Positions 31,330-41,395 are shown, counted from the stretch's first letter. The stretch is DNA of 50,111 nucleotides from Epibacterium sp. Ofav1-8 (GCF_022348185.1 NZ_JAKRFD010000020.1:1-50111); one strand, 5' to 3'. Numbers and translations: made by a program. The notes: generated by a model from the sequence alone, not told the origin.

Positions 31330-33395
31330 GCGGAACAGATTTTGAGCGCCTGAACATCGTGCTGGCGGCGCGGGACCGTGAATTTGCCCGCGCGATGGAT
31401 CGCAATATCCGCCGGGTGGAGCGGTTTGCGGCCCGCTCACAGCGCGACCTTTCCAAGACTTCCAAACGCTTTGACATGCTTGGGTTTGCAGCCAAGCGGA
31501 TGGGACCGTTGATCGCGGCCCTTGGCGCGGGTGCGGTGATCGGCAAGCTGCAGCGGACGGTTTCGACGCTGGATGACATTGGCAAAACCGCCGACAAAAT
31601 TGGCCTGACCACCGACGCGCTGCAGGAATGGCGCACGATTGCCGAGAGTGCAGGTGTGGCACAGGGCGCGCTGGATAGTTCTCTGGAGCGGTTTAACAAA
31701 CGGTTGGGTGAGGCGCAGCAAGGCGGCGGCGCGGCCTCCAAGATGCTGAAACAGTTGGGGTTGGACGCGGGCGAGTTGGCCACCGCTGGCCTGGATGAGG
31801 CCATGAAGCGGGTGGCCGATCAGATCGCCGGTCTGGCCGATCCTACTGAGCGCGCGGCCGCAGCTGCGGCCCTGTTTGGGCGCGAGGGCGTGGCCATGGT
31901 CAACCTTTTGCGCGAGGGCAGCGCAGGCATGGATCGCATGCGTCAAGAGGCGCGGGATCTTGGGATCATCATTGATGAAAGCCTGATCCGCGGTGCAGAG
32001 GATGCGCAGACCAAACTGGATCTGATGAGCCGGGTGATTAGTGCGCAGTTGAATAGCGCCTTGATCGAACTGGCGCCGCTTCTGGTGGGGGGCGCCACCG
32101 CACTGGCCGATTTCGCGCGGTTCGTAAATTCAAGCGTCGATGCGGTGCAGAATTTTCTTGAGCCGCAGACCCAGCTGCAGCAGGCCACCGACAATCTGGT
32201 GATGGCGATGGCCGATGAGATCCGCCAGTCGCAACTGCTGGATCAGGCGCTAGGGCGTGGTGTGACCATGAGCCAGGCGGTCGCCAAGGCCAAGTTGGAG
32301 GAGGCCCGCACCCGGCATGAAAACGCCAAGGCCGCGATTTCTGAGCATAAGGCGATGGTCCTCGGGTCCGAAGATTGGGCCAGCCTGACCTCGCAGATCA
32401 ATGACGCACAGTCGGCACTGATGGCCTCTGGCTTTCATGGCGATATTGCCACCAGCACGCGCGCAGATGCTTACGAGCAAGAGCAGCAGAGGCTTGCCGC
32501 GCTGATCGTGCAGCGGCAGGAACTGATCAAAGTGGACGGCGAGTTGCAGGCGCATCTGGAGCGTACCGCCAGCAATATGACCGCTCTGGAGGGGGCCATC
32601 GGCCAATCCGGGGGAGGGCTGGTTTCGGTCGAGGGAACGGCGATCAATCCGATTGAACCCGGTTTGAGAGATCCCGTCGAGACCAGCGGCCGGGCGGCCT
32701 CGGCCGCCGTGCCGGAACTGACGGATTATGCTGCCGTGGTTGAGCGGATCCGGGGCGTGTTTGGTGATGCCGCAGTGGCCGGAGGTGGCTACCGGGATCA
32801 ACTCGCGCAGCTGGATGCGCTCTATCGCGCAGGTAAGCTGTCTGCCGCCGAATATGAGGAGGCGGTGGGCGCGGTCGAGGGCAAGTTCGAGGCGGCGAAA
32901 TCTGCAGCTGAAAGCCTGCGGACCTCGGCCACCCGGGCACTCACTGACATTGTGACTAACGCCAGCAGCGCCAGCGATGCTGTCGCCGGTCTATTGGGCA
33001 ATTTGGCTGGGATGTTTGCAAACGCGGCCATCGGCGGGCTTTTGAAGGATGTGGGGATTTTTGACAGTGTGGGGTCTCTCCTGAATTTCGAGGGGGGTGG
33101 ATACACCGGAAACGCTCCGCGCAGCGGCGGCCTTGATGGCAAAGGCGGCATGCTGGCCATGATCCACCCGCAGGAAAGCGTCATTGATCACACCAAGGGC
33201 CAGCGTGCGCCGGTTTCCTCGGCCGCATCCTCTGGTCGCCCTCAGTTGACCGTCAATGTTTACGGCGCAAACACGGATGCGCAGATCCGTGACATGGCCC
33301 GCCAGGGCGCGCAGGAGGTGGTGCAGCACTATGACCGGCAGGTGCTGCCGCGTTCTGTCGCTGCGATCCAGAATGATCCTCGGAGGATTGGATAA
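31326..33395 (+). CDS. Tail tape measure protein
   Basis: 689 residues, mostly helical. A hydrophobic segment lies at 60-75 (PLIAALGAGAVIGKL), then long coiled-coil stretches, Ala-rich regions, a second hydrophobic segment near 555-580 (AVAGLLGNLAGMFANAAIGGL) and the typical Gly-rich end with RSGGLDGKGGMLAMIHPQE. The length would set a tail of roughly 100 nm by the usual rule. It follows the chaperone frames with an ATGA overlap, as in most siphoviruses. Confidence 0.93.
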   Translation: MSGTDFERLNIVLAARDREFARAMDRNIRRVERFAARSQRDLSKTSKRFDMLGFAAKRMGPLIAALGAGAVIGKLQRTVSTLDDIGKTADKIGLTTDALQEWRTIAESAGVAQGALDSSLERFNKRLGEAQQGGGAASKMLKQLGLDAGELATAGLDEAMKRVADQIAGLADPTERAAAAAALFGREGVAMVNLLREGSAGMDRMRQEARDLGIIIDESLIRGAEDAQTKLDLMSRVISAQLNSALIELAPLLVGGATALADFARFVNSSVDAVQNFLEPQTQLQQATDNLVMAMADEIRQSQLLDQALGRGVTMSQAVAKAKLEEARTRHENAKAAISEHKAMVLGSEDWASLTSQINDAQSALMASGFHGDIATSTRADAYEQEQQRLAALIVQRQELIKVDGELQAHLERTASNMTALEGAIGQSGGGLVSVEGTAINPIEPGLRDPVETSGRAASAAVPELTDYAAVVERIRGVFGDAAVAGGGYRDQLAQLDALYRAGKLSAAEYEEAVGAVEGKFEAAKSAAESLRTSATRALTDIVTNASSASDAVAGLLGNLAGMFANAAIGGLLKDVGIFDSVGSLLNFEGGGYTGNAPRSGGLDGKGGMLAMIHPQESVIDHTKGQRAPVSSAASSGRPQLTVNVYGANTDAQIRDMARQGAQEVVQHYDRQVLPRSVAAIQNDPRRIG

Positions 33396-34060
33396 TGTCG
33401 ATGACGTTTCCGCTGTCTCGGGCGGTCTTTCTCGATCAGCTGCCCGTTCGTGAGGTTCGGTTTTGGCTGTCGCGTCAGGATCAGCACACGGGTTTGACTG
33501 GTGGTGAAATCCTGTCTGCCGAGGTGGCACCCCCGCTCTGGCAGGGGGCCATTTCGCTTGCTCCGATGGGCAAGCGCGAGGCTGACAGGGTGGCCGCCTT
33601 GCTGTCCATGCTTGAGGTGCCGGGTCGCAAGTTCGAAGCCTGCAAATCGCAGCAAATCGGGCCAGCTGCAGATCCTGTTGGGGTGGCACTGCAGGGGGCT
33701 GATCCGCAGATCCTTGCTGTGGATCCTCTCGATCCGCAACGCCTCAGATTGCAGTCATTGCCCGATGGCTACGTGTTGCAGCCCGGTGATCTTTTGTCAT
33801 TTGACTATGACCCGGGCAATGGCGGGCGGCGCGCATTACATCGCGTTGTGTCGGGTGGCACATCTGACAGCAGCGGCGAAACGCCTTTCATGACGGTGAC
33901 GCCGCCTATTCGCAGCGGGGCGCAGCCCGGCGCCTCTGTGGATCTTATCAAGCCGTTTTGTCTTGCCGGGATTGTTCCGGGATCGGTCAGTTACGGCACA
34001 ACCGAGGGCAACACCACAAGCGGAATGGGATTTGAGTTCCGGCAGAGCCTGCGGAGGTAG
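33395..34060 (+). CDS. Tail tip protein, distal-tail-like (221 aa)
   Basis: The start shares a base with the tape measure stop and has GGAGGA upstream. The product is beta-rich (FPLSRAVFLDQLPVREVRFW, PLWQGAISLAPMGKREADRV, FMTVTPPIRSGAQPGASVDL), which fits a distal tail or adaptor protein by position. I do not recognise a named family with certainty. Confidence 0.7.
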   Translation: MSMTFPLSRAVFLDQLPVREVRFWLSRQDQHTGLTGGEILSAEVAPPLWQGAISLAPMGKREADRVAALLSMLEVPGRKFEACKSQQIGPAADPVGVALQGADPQILAVDPLDPQRLRLQSLPDGYVLQPGDLLSFDYDPGNGGRRALHRVVSGGTSDSSGETPFMTVTPPIRSGAQPGASVDLIKPFCLAGIVPGSVSYGTTEGNTTSGMGFEFRQSLRR

Positions 34061-34065
34061 CAGAA

Positions 34066-34668
34066 ATGCGGATTTATGATGCAGAGACCCTTGCATATCT
34101 TTCGGGGCGCGAGGGGCTGGTTTCCGTGCGCCTGGTTTGGATCGCTGCCCGTAATCTTTCCGGCGGTGTTGAAACCCTCGGCCTCTGCAGCGCCGAGGAT
34201 GATCTGGCGGTGCAGGTTGGTGGGCAGGATCGCACGTATCTTGGCGCCGGGCCTCTTTTGCAGTCTGAGCCGATTTCCGCAGGTTCAGGATTGCAGGTGC
34301 GGGTGCATCGCCTGCACCTCTCTGCCGTCGCTCCCGAGGTTGAGGATCTGGTCAAGGGGTATCAGACGCGATTTGCGCCTGTGGAGATCCACCGAATGTT
34401 TCTGGATCCTGCGACCCGGCTGCAGGTCGGTCAGCCGCACCGTGTCTTTCGCGGTGTGATCGACGGGATCGACTTTCCCCGGGCTGAACCGAATGGGACG
34501 CCGAGTGTTTCCCTGCAGCTGGTGAGCGAAACCCGCGTGCTGACCCGCCCGCTGCCACTCAAGAAATCGGACGAAAGCCACCGTCGCCGGGATCAGCAAG
34601 ATGCGTTCCGAAAATACGGCGATATTTCGGGATCTGTCCCGGTCTATTGGGGGGAAATCCGTTCATGA
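34066..34668 (+). CDS. Tail tip protein (200 aa), DUF2163-like by position
   Basis: 200 residues after a GGAGG site. It opens with MRIYDAETLAYLSGREGLVS and has strands typical of baseplate adaptors (VSVRLVWIAARNLSGGVETL, VFRGVIDGIDF), ending in SDESHRRRDQQDAFRKYGDI then PVYWGE. In related phages and gene transfer agents this slot is a DUF2163 hub-adaptor gene followed by a cell-wall peptidase, as here. The family call is by position. Confidence 0.65.
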   Translation: MRIYDAETLAYLSGREGLVSVRLVWIAARNLSGGVETLGLCSAEDDLAVQVGGQDRTYLGAGPLLQSEPISAGSGLQVRVHRLHLSAVAPEVEDLVKGYQTRFAPVEIHRMFLDPATRLQVGQPHRVFRGVIDGIDFPRAEPNGTPSVSLQLVSETRVLTRPLPLKKSDESHRRRDQQDAFRKYGDISGSVPVYWGEIRS

Positions 34669-35096
34669 TCACGCCTGATCGACCTCGGCGCCTGGCAGAC
34701 TGGCGGCCGCGCCTGAGTGCTTACCTGAACGATGTGGCGCGCGCGAGTTTTCGCCCCGGCAAACATGATTGCGCATTGTTTGCGGCCGGTGCGGTTCAGG
34801 CGATGACGGATGTGGATCTGGCGTCGGCGTATCGCGGCACTTATCGCAGCCTTGCTGCCGGGCAAGAGGCGCTGCAGTCGCGCGGTTTTGCGGACCATAT
34901 CGCCTTTGTCGAGGCTGTTTTTCCTGCGGTCGCACCTGCCTTGGCGCAGGTGGGCGATCTGGCGGTGATGCCGAGCGCGGTGCCTGGAGAGCGTGGCGCT
35001 CTGGGGATCTTTCAGGGTGCAGGCGTCTACGTGCTGCGCCCGTCCGGTTTGGTCGTGGCAGATCGCCTGTCTGTTGAAAGGGCGTTTTCGGTATGA
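34665..35096 (+). CDS. DUF6950 / NlpC-P60-like tail tip hydrolase
   Basis: 143 residues from an ATG overlapping the previous stop. The catalytic-type cysteine lies in RPGKHDCALFAAGAVQAMTD near 32-51, the pattern of NlpC/P60-like tail peptidases; the later QVGDLAVMP and GIFQGAGVYVLRP would hold the His position, which I cannot fix because no obvious His follows. It may open the peptidoglycan during injection, or may be a structural relative. Confidence 0.68.
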   Translation: MITPDRPRRLADWRPRLSAYLNDVARASFRPGKHDCALFAAGAVQAMTDVDLASAYRGTYRSLAAGQEALQSRGFADHIAFVEAVFPAVAPALAQVGDLAVMPSAVPGERGALGIFQGAGVYVLRPSGLVVADRLSVERAFSV

Positions 35097-38000
35097 TCAA
35101 TGCGCTTTTCTTCGCGGCCCTTGTCTGCGTCTTTGTCCTGTCGCCCGGTGCGGCAGCTGCAGGACCGCTGGCAGCCGCGATTACCGCCATACAAACATTC
35201 GCGGCATCCTCTGCCGTGGCCGCTTTTGTGGTGCGTATTGGTGTTTCGCTGGCCTTGTCTGCGCTGTCCACCGCCCTGCAGGGAAGCAAAAAACAGCGTG
35301 CGCCGGGGATCAGAACGGAAACCACAACAACCGGCGGCGTAAATGCGCAAACCTTTATCCTCGGGCGCTATGCCACTGCGGGGAATATGGTTTGCCCGCC
35401 TTATTCGTATCCCAACAGCGGGGACGAGCCGAACCGATACCTGACCTATGTGGTGGATATTTCTGACAGTCCAGGCTGTCAGCTTTCGCGTGTGATGGTC
35501 GCTGGCGAATATGTGGGGGATCTGGAGGCTGCGGCCGGTAGCCAGCTAGATCTGCGGGGGTTAGAGAAAGATGGCATCCATCACTTTTACCTGACGTGGC
35601 ACGATGGAAGCCAGAACGCAGCGGATCCCTTTCTGGTATCACAGTTTTCTGATTACCCCGAGCGGCCGTGGACCGGCGATATGGTTGGGCGGGATGTTTG
35701 TTATGCCGTTCTGGTCTTTCTTTACAATCGTTCGCTGTTCAACCAGTTGCCCGCTGTCCGCTTCGAGGTCTTGGGTATCCCCTTGTATGATCCGCGTCTG
35801 GATAGTTCTGTTGGGGGCGAGGGTGCGCAGCGTTGGCATGATCGTTCCACGTGGGCGTTTTCCGAAAACCCCATAGTGATGATCTACAACATTCTGCGCG
35901 GTATCACCTTGCCGGATGGTTCTGTGTGGGGCGGTCAGGTCCATGCTGATGATCTGCCGCTGTCGAATTGGTTCGCTGCAATGAACGAATGCGACGTGCA
36001 GATCGAAACTGCAGACGGCAGTTATGTACCGCAGTATCGGGCGGGCCTTGAGGTTTCAACGGATGACCAGCCCGCCGATGTGATCGACCAGTTGAAGAAT
36101 GCCGCCAGTGCCGAACTTGTCGAGTTCGGGGGCGTCTATAAGGTTCGCGTCGGGCCGCCGACGCTGCCCGTCTATTTCTTCACGGATGATGATGTGGTCG
36201 CGGATCGCAGCCAGACGCTGACGCCCTATCCCGGATTGGATGGGGTCCATAATGCGATCCATGCCAGCTATCCCGACCCGGATGCGTTGTGGGAAATCCG
36301 TGATGCGCCGCCCCGGTATAATGCCGAGTGGGAAGCGGAGGATGGCGGCCGCCAATTGGTCGCACAGGTGGGTTTGCCTGCCGTGAATTCCAGCAATCAG
36401 GCGCAGCGCTTGATGCGGGCATGGATCGAGGATGAACGCCGGTTTCAGCGCCACGGTTTGGCCCTGCCACCGGATGCGATGGTGCTGGAGCCGTTGGATA
36501 GTTGTAGCTGGACAAGTGTCCGGGAGGGCTACACGGCCAAGATCTTTGAAATTGGTGATTTGACCGATGATCTGGTGTCCTGTTTGCAGACCGTGGCTTT
36601 GCGTGAGCGCGAGGCAGGGGATTTTGTCTGGGATCCATCGAGTGAGGTTGTGCCACTGACGCCCAGCCCTGTTGTTGTTGTCCCTGCCCCGCGCACGGTG
36701 CCCGGTTTTGATCTGCGGGATCATATCCTGATCGACGGTGTGGGCGAGGCGCGCCGTGTTGCCTTGCGCCTGGTCTGGGATCCGTCCGCGATTTCTGCGG
36801 ATGAGTTGCTGGAGTGGCGGCTGCAGCTGACGGATGGCACGCCGGTTGCGTCGGGCGTCGAGGCTGATCTGGGATCTGGCGAGTTAATCCTGTCCGGTGG
36901 GATCTTGCCAGACACAAACTACAGGGCGCGGGCGCGCCTGCGGGCCTTGCAGGGCGGTGTTTGGTCGTCGTGGGTCGAGGCCACAACCGGGAGTACACGT
37001 TTCGCGGCTTCCGATCTGTCCGATGCGGTGTTTGATGCCATCAGCGCCGACGCCACGGCCACCGCCTCGGCCCTTCTGACGGACTATGACGCCAGCGTCA
37101 TCGCGCCCATGGCGCAGGATCTGGATCTGCGCGCCGTTGAACAGCGCACGGTGGCCGAGGCCGTGGCCATGATCGGCGATCAGGTGCTTTGGGCGGTCAC
37201 GCGGCTGTCCGATGTGGACGGGCGGCTTGCGGATGCGGGGATCGTCACCGATCCCGAAACCGGCAATCTGCGCATCTACGCGCTGGAACAGGAGGCGGAG
37301 CGGATCAGCGAGGCGGAAATCCGTCTGAACGCCGCCGAGGCGTCTCTGGCCCTTTCTGCCACCCAAGCTTGGGTCAATGAGCAGATCTCACTCGCCATCC
37401 TTGACCCTTCACAGATCCCGCTGGTCGAGGATCTGCAATTGCAGGTCAACCAGGTGCAGGCGGATCTGGATGCGGTCGAGGCCACGCTGGCGCTGACGGC
37501 CTCACAGACCGAAGTTGACGGGCTGGATGTGCGCCTCTCCACCGCCGAGGCGAATCTGGATGCGGCCGAGGCGGCGATTGCCCTGAAGGCCGAGCAGTCG
37601 CAATTCGATGACCTGCAAGGCCGGGTGCAGACCGCAGAAGTGCAAATCTCGGCGCTGGACGGCCCCGCGATCACGCAGACGGTCGCCGATACGCGACACC
37701 TGATCGACAGCGATGAGGCGGCGGCCACCCAGACGCTGGCCAATCTGTTGCAGGCCCATGAGGCGGGCGAGCGCATCCGCCAGGACATTGCCTATGCCAC
37801 ACAGGATCTGCGCGCCCGTGTGGATGAGGACCGGGTGGCCGAGGCGGCTCGCGCGGTTGCCCTGGGGGCCTCCATCGACAACGCCATGGCGCTGCTGGAG
37901 GCGGAGAGCCTCGCGCGGGCCAGCGCGGATGATGCGCTGGCGTCGGATGTGGTGACGCTGGACACCCGGCTGGAGAATGCCGAGGGGGCAATCACCGGGC

Positions 38001-39076
38001 AGGCACAGGCGCAATCCCAACTGTCCTCGCGCGTGACCACGCTCGAAGGCACCACCACCAGCCAGGCGCAATCCATCGCCTCGCTCACGGCCCGGATCGG
38101 GGCTGCGGAGGATGACCAGGCAGATCAGGCCTCGGCCCTGCAATCGCTGACGGTGCGCATGTCCGATGCAGAGGGCACCCTGACGGCGCAGGCGCAATCT
38201 CTGGCCTCACTGACCACCACAGTGGGGGAAAACACCAGCACCGTGCAGACCGTCTCGGAAAGCGTGGACGGGATGCTGGGGCGGCATATGCTGCGCGTCA
38301 ATGTGAACGGCGTGGCCACCGGCATGGTGATCGCAGCGGAGGCGGATGACGACGGCGCGGTGCAGTCCAATATCGCGCTTTCAGCGGATGCTTTCACGGT
38401 GTCCGGCCCGGCTGGTCAGCAGGCAACATCGCCCTTTGCGGTCTACACCAGCGGGCGCACGATTGGCGGTATCTACTACCCGCCCGGCGTCTATCTGGAA
38501 CGCGGTTATATCGGCCATGCGATGATCGGTCGGGGCCAGATCACCGACACGATGCAAAGCGACAACTACGCCGAAAGCGGCGGGCGTCCCACGGCGGGTT
38601 TGAAGCTGGATTTCCGGAACGGCGAGATGAAGGCGGTCGGGATGGTCCTGTCCCGCGATCAGGTGCTGGCCAGTGGCTCCTTTACCTATATCGGGCAGGT
38701 CTCCGACGGGGCGCGGTTCCGCTTTGTGAATACCGGCATTCGCGTGTCCTCGCAGGATGTGCGCTCCGTCACCGACGCCTCGCTGGTGGTCGAGGCAGGC
38801 ATCGTCTCCTTCGGCCAGGCGGCGGGTGGCTTTGATGGCAACAATGCCTGGTGGAGCGCCAAATGCAGCCTTTTGAACGGGCCGCGCTGGTTCGGCTTCA
38901 ATGCTTCCCGGCCGCAGCCCGCCGTCAGCTATCGCCAGGACCCGGCCGATCTGGTGGATCCCTATTGGGCCACCGGCACCGATCAACGGGTCTGGCTGGA
39001 CATCGAGGTGGTGCTGGAGGGCATCCCCTGGATCGAAAATCCCAAGATCGACTGGACCGTCAAACAGGTCACATAA
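35093..39076 (+). CDS. Central tail hub / host-specificity protein (gpJ-like)
   Basis: 1327 residues, the largest gene. Residues 1-70 are hydrophobic and small-residue rich; the hub part follows (FILGRYATAGNMVCPPYSYP near 89, NPIVMIYNILRGITLPDGSV near 262). A fibronectin-like region lies near 550-640 and a long Ala/Glu/Gln-rich coiled coil near 650-1070 with repeated LDAAEA and QAQSLASL words. The C-terminal 250 residues are beta-rich and probably bind the receptor. Coupled by ATGA to the peptidase gene. It should determine adsorption to the host. Confidence 0.88.
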   Translation: MINALFFAALVCVFVLSPGAAAAGPLAAAITAIQTFAASSAVAAFVVRIGVSLALSALSTALQGSKKQRAPGIRTETTTTGGVNAQTFILGRYATAGNMVCPPYSYPNSGDEPNRYLTYVVDISDSPGCQLSRVMVAGEYVGDLEAAAGSQLDLRGLEKDGIHHFYLTWHDGSQNAADPFLVSQFSDYPERPWTGDMVGRDVCYAVLVFLYNRSLFNQLPAVRFEVLGIPLYDPRLDSSVGGEGAQRWHDRSTWAFSENPIVMIYNILRGITLPDGSVWGGQVHADDLPLSNWFAAMNECDVQIETADGSYVPQYRAGLEVSTDDQPADVIDQLKNAASAELVEFGGVYKVRVGPPTLPVYFFTDDDVVADRSQTLTPYPGLDGVHNAIHASYPDPDALWEIRDAPPRYNAEWEAEDGGRQLVAQVGLPAVNSSNQAQRLMRAWIEDERRFQRHGLALPPDAMVLEPLDSCSWTSVREGYTAKIFEIGDLTDDLVSCLQTVALREREAGDFVWDPSSEVVPLTPSPVVVVPAPRTVPGFDLRDHILIDGVGEARRVALRLVWDPSAISADELLEWRLQLTDGTPVASGVEADLGSGELILSGGILPDTNYRARARLRALQGGVWSSWVEATTGSTRFAASDLSDAVFDAISADATATASALLTDYDASVIAPMAQDLDLRAVEQRTVAEAVAMIGDQVLWAVTRLSDVDGRLADAGIVTDPETGNLRIYALEQEAERISEAEIRLNAAEASLALSATQAWVNEQISLAILDPSQIPLVEDLQLQVNQVQADLDAVEATLALTASQTEVDGLDVRLSTAEANLDAAEAAIALKAEQSQFDDLQGRVQTAEVQISALDGPAITQTVADTRHLIDSDEAAATQTLANLLQAHEAGERIRQDIAYATQDLRARVDEDRVAEAARAVALGASIDNAMALLEAESLARASADDALASDVVTLDTRLENAEGAITGQAQAQSQLSSRVTTLEGTTTSQAQSIASLTARIGAAEDDQADQASALQSLTVRMSDAEGTLTAQAQSLASLTTTVGENTSTVQTVSESVDGMLGRHMLRVNVNGVATGMVIAAEADDDGAVQSNIALSADAFTVSGPAGQQATSPFAVYTSGRTIGGIYYPPGVYLERGYIGHAMIGRGQITDTMQSDNYAESGGRPTAGLKLDFRNGEMKAVGMVLSRDQVLASGSFTYIGQVSDGARFRFVNTGIRVSSQDVRSVTDASLVVEAGIVSFGQAAGGFDGNNAWWSAKCSLLNGPRWFGFNASRPQPAVSYRQDPADLVDPYWATGTDQRVWLDIEVVLEGIPWIENPKIDWTVKQVT

Positions 39077-39087
39077 GGAGGCTATAA

Positions 39088-40221
39088 ATGGCATGGGTAT
39101 CAACGGGCACGGTGAGCGTGACCAATGGCAGCAGCACCGTGACTGGCACCGGCACCAGCTGGTTCGGGGGGCTGCAAAACGGCTGGGGCTTTGTTGGGCC
39201 TGACGGGCGGGTCTACGAGATCTTGACGGTGGATGATGCCACGGCCCTGACGCTCAAGACGACGTACCAGGGCGCAACGGCAGCGGGGCAGATCTATGCC
39301 GCCTTCCCGACCGGGTCGCTGTCGGTGGATCTTGCCGCCTCGGTGCAGGCGCTGATCGCCAACCACCAGGGTATGTTTGACACCGTCGGACAGGGGCGGT
39401 TCCCCGGCGATGTGGTGTTTGACGCAGACCGTGACACCGGCATGGGCAACCCCAGCTCCAATGAGGTCGCGCTGAAAGCAGGTGGTGACTGGCAGCTGCG
39501 CCTGACGGATGGGCAAGCCTCCGGCGCGGCGGTTCAGGCGAATGCGACAGATGCGAGCGACGGCAAACTGCTGAAGGTCGGGGCAGGGGGCATTCTGGAC
39601 ACCAACCCGCCGAACCTCGCAAACCCCGCGCAACTGGATGTGCCCGCCGGTCTCTACAGCATTGCCGCGTCGGACGGTTGGCCCTTTGACGGCGCGCTCC
39701 TGCAACTGCGGCGGAACGCGGGGCGCGGGGTTCAGATCGCGGCGCGGGGATCGTCCTCGGCTCCCAATGCCTCCAGCGAGATCCTTGTGCGCACCTCCGG
39801 CAACAGCTTTGGCGGGTGGGCGCGGTTGATCCATACCGAAAACCTGCTCGGCACCGTATCCGAAAGCGGTGGCACCCCCACGGGCGCGGTGGTCGAGCGC
39901 GGTAGCAACGCCAATGGTGAATATGTTCGCTTCGCCGATGGCACCCAGATTTGCATCTCGCCCGACTTTGCATCTGTTGATGTCACAACGGCCACCGGAG
40001 CCATCTATCGTAACGCCTCGCCTCTCGCCTGGACGTTTCCGGCCACCTTCTCCGGCGGTGCCGGTTCGGTGACCGGAGCCGTTACGTCCATGGGGAACAG
40101 CCAGACACACTGGGGCAGCTTTCGCGTGCTTGGCTTTGCGGACGCCGACATAACCGTGTTTGCACCCAGCGCCGCTACCAATCGCACCGTTCGCGCCATG
40201 GCCGTCGGCCGCTGGTTCTAA
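39088..40221 (+). CDS. Tail fibre / receptor-binding protein
   Basis: 377 residues with a strong AAGGAGG site. The N-terminal 120 residues are a beta-rich attachment region (VSTGTVSVTNGSSTVTGTGT). The middle DVPAGLYSIAASDGWPFDGA through SEILVRTSGNSFGGWARLIH resembles the pyocin-knob domain. The C-terminal 100 residues, with GEYVRFADGTQICIS and a Ser/Thr/Gly-rich beta region ending in RWF, are typical of trimeric phage fibre tips. Likely host-range determinant. Confidence 0.82.
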   Translation: MAWVSTGTVSVTNGSSTVTGTGTSWFGGLQNGWGFVGPDGRVYEILTVDDATALTLKTTYQGATAAGQIYAAFPTGSLSVDLAASVQALIANHQGMFDTVGQGRFPGDVVFDADRDTGMGNPSSNEVALKAGGDWQLRLTDGQASGAAVQANATDASDGKLLKVGAGGILDTNPPNLANPAQLDVPAGLYSIAASDGWPFDGALLQLRRNAGRGVQIAARGSSSAPNASSEILVRTSGNSFGGWARLIHTENLLGTVSESGGTPTGAVVERGSNANGEYVRFADGTQICISPDFASVDVTTATGAIYRNASPLAWTFPATFSGGAGSVTGAVTSMGNSQTHWGSFRVLGFADADITVFAPSAATNRTVRAMAVGRWF

Positions 40222-40233
40222 AGGAGACACCGC

Positions 40234-40557
40234 ATGCAAATCTCACTCACCCCCATGCGCCTAGACCAGGCGCTGAGCGTCACCCGCCAGGGTGACAGCC
40301 TGACAATCAATGGCGAGACCTTCGACTTCGCGCCGCTCCAGGAGGGCGACGTGCTGCCCCGCGCGGCTGTGGCCTGCGACTGGCTGGCCTCCGATGTGAC
40401 CCGTACAGGCGGCGAGATCCGCCTGACCCTGATCCTGCCCCATGGGCCGGAGGCACCGGAGGCCACCCGCTTTCCGCAGCCGCTGAGCCTCACCAGCGAC
40501 GGGCCGGTGCCGCTCCCCGCCTATCAGGCCACCACAACAGAGGACCCCGCGCCATGA
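40234..40557 (+). CDS. Fibre-associated hypothetical protein (107 aa)
   Basis: 107 residues with AAGGAGA upstream. It is beta-rich (SVTRQGDSLTINGETFDFAP, GEIRLTLILPHGPEAPEATR). Small genes of this type follow fibre genes in roseobacter and related phages, sometimes as fibre chaperones. Function not established. Confidence 0.7.
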   Translation: MQISLTPMRLDQALSVTRQGDSLTINGETFDFAPLQEGDVLPRAAVACDWLASDVTRTGGEIRLTLILPHGPEAPEATRFPQPLSLTSDGPVPLPAYQATTTEDPAP

Positions 40558-40961
40558 GCAATATCGACTTCTCCCAGGTCATCACCGCCCAGGACCGCAC
40601 CGAGGCGGCACGGGCGCAGGCGCTGGCCGATCTGGCAGATCTGCGCTGGCAGCGCTCGGTGGCCGGTGCGACCTTGCCCGGGGGCCTGCACATGCCCGGC
40701 GATGAAACCACCCGCCTCGCGCTCTCTGGCGCGGTCAGCGCGCTGCAACAGGGCATGATCGCAGAGCCGGTCGCCTGGAAGACACCGGCGGGCTTTGTCG
40801 AGCTTACACAGTCCGAGATCGAGGCCGCAGCAGCGGCGGTGGTGCAGCACGTCCAGACCTGCTTTGCCGCCGAGGCCACCGTGGCCGCGCAGATCGAGGC
40901 GGCGGACGATCCGGCTGGATTTGACGTTGAAGCGGCATTTGATGCGGAGGTGGCGCCATGA
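40554..40961 (+). CDS. DUF4376 family protein, fibre-associated
   Basis: 135 residues overlapping the previous stop by four bases. The segment AQALADLADLRWQRSVAGAT and the C-terminal EIEAAAAAVVQHVQTCFAAE match the DUF4376 pattern, in which a short helical domain often forms the C-terminal part of tail fibre proteins. Probably a fibre assembly partner. Confidence 0.75.
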   Translation: MSNIDFSQVITAQDRTEAARAQALADLADLRWQRSVAGATLPGGLHMPGDETTRLALSGAVSALQQGMIAEPVAWKTPAGFVELTQSEIEAAAAAVVQHVQTCFAAEATVAAQIEAADDPAGFDVEAAFDAEVAP

Positions 40962-41395
40962 GCCGCGAGCGCAGTATTTTGTCGGCCTTGGCCAAATCGT
41001 TCACTTATCGCGCGGATCCGGGCATGGATTGGTGGCGTGTATGCACCCGATCCGGTCCGGTTGTCGGGGATTGCGAGGACTTCGCGCTGACATTGGCCTT
41101 TCGCCTCGCTGGTGGATCGTGGCCCCGGTTTCTCTGGCAGCTACTGATCAGGAAATCGGTGATCTGGTACTGCACTACGTCCACCGGCGGCGGTCATGCG
41201 GTTCTTTGGCACCGTGGCGCCGGTTGGGCCGACAACATTTTTCCAATCTGGTCGGCGAGGCCGCGTCATCGTCGGCATTGGCCGTTCCCTGTTATTGCTG
41301 TCGTGTTGAAGCTGATTATTGGCCGGTTTTTGCGCGCCCTGAGTGAACACAAAAACGTGCATAACGCACAGAAAGGCGGTCAAAATGATCGGTAA
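40958..41395 (+). CDS. Transglutaminase-like cysteine-protease-fold protein
   Basis: 145 residues. A Cys-His-Asp triad is visible: C39 in VVGDCEDFALTLAF, H80 in GGGHAVLWHR and D92 in WADNIFP, the order of bacterial transglutaminase-like peptidases. The C-terminal 45 residues include a hydrophobic helix (FPVIAVVLKLIIGRFL) and a basic tail. It sits between fibre and holin genes, so it may process a tail or envelope component. Substrate unknown. Confidence 0.7.
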   Translation: MSRERSILSALAKSFTYRADPGMDWWRVCTRSGPVVGDCEDFALTLAFRLAGGSWPRFLWQLLIRKSVIWYCTTSTGGGHAVLWHRGAGWADNIFPIWSARPRHRRHWPFPVIAVVLKLIIGRFLRALSEHKNVHNAQKGGQNDR

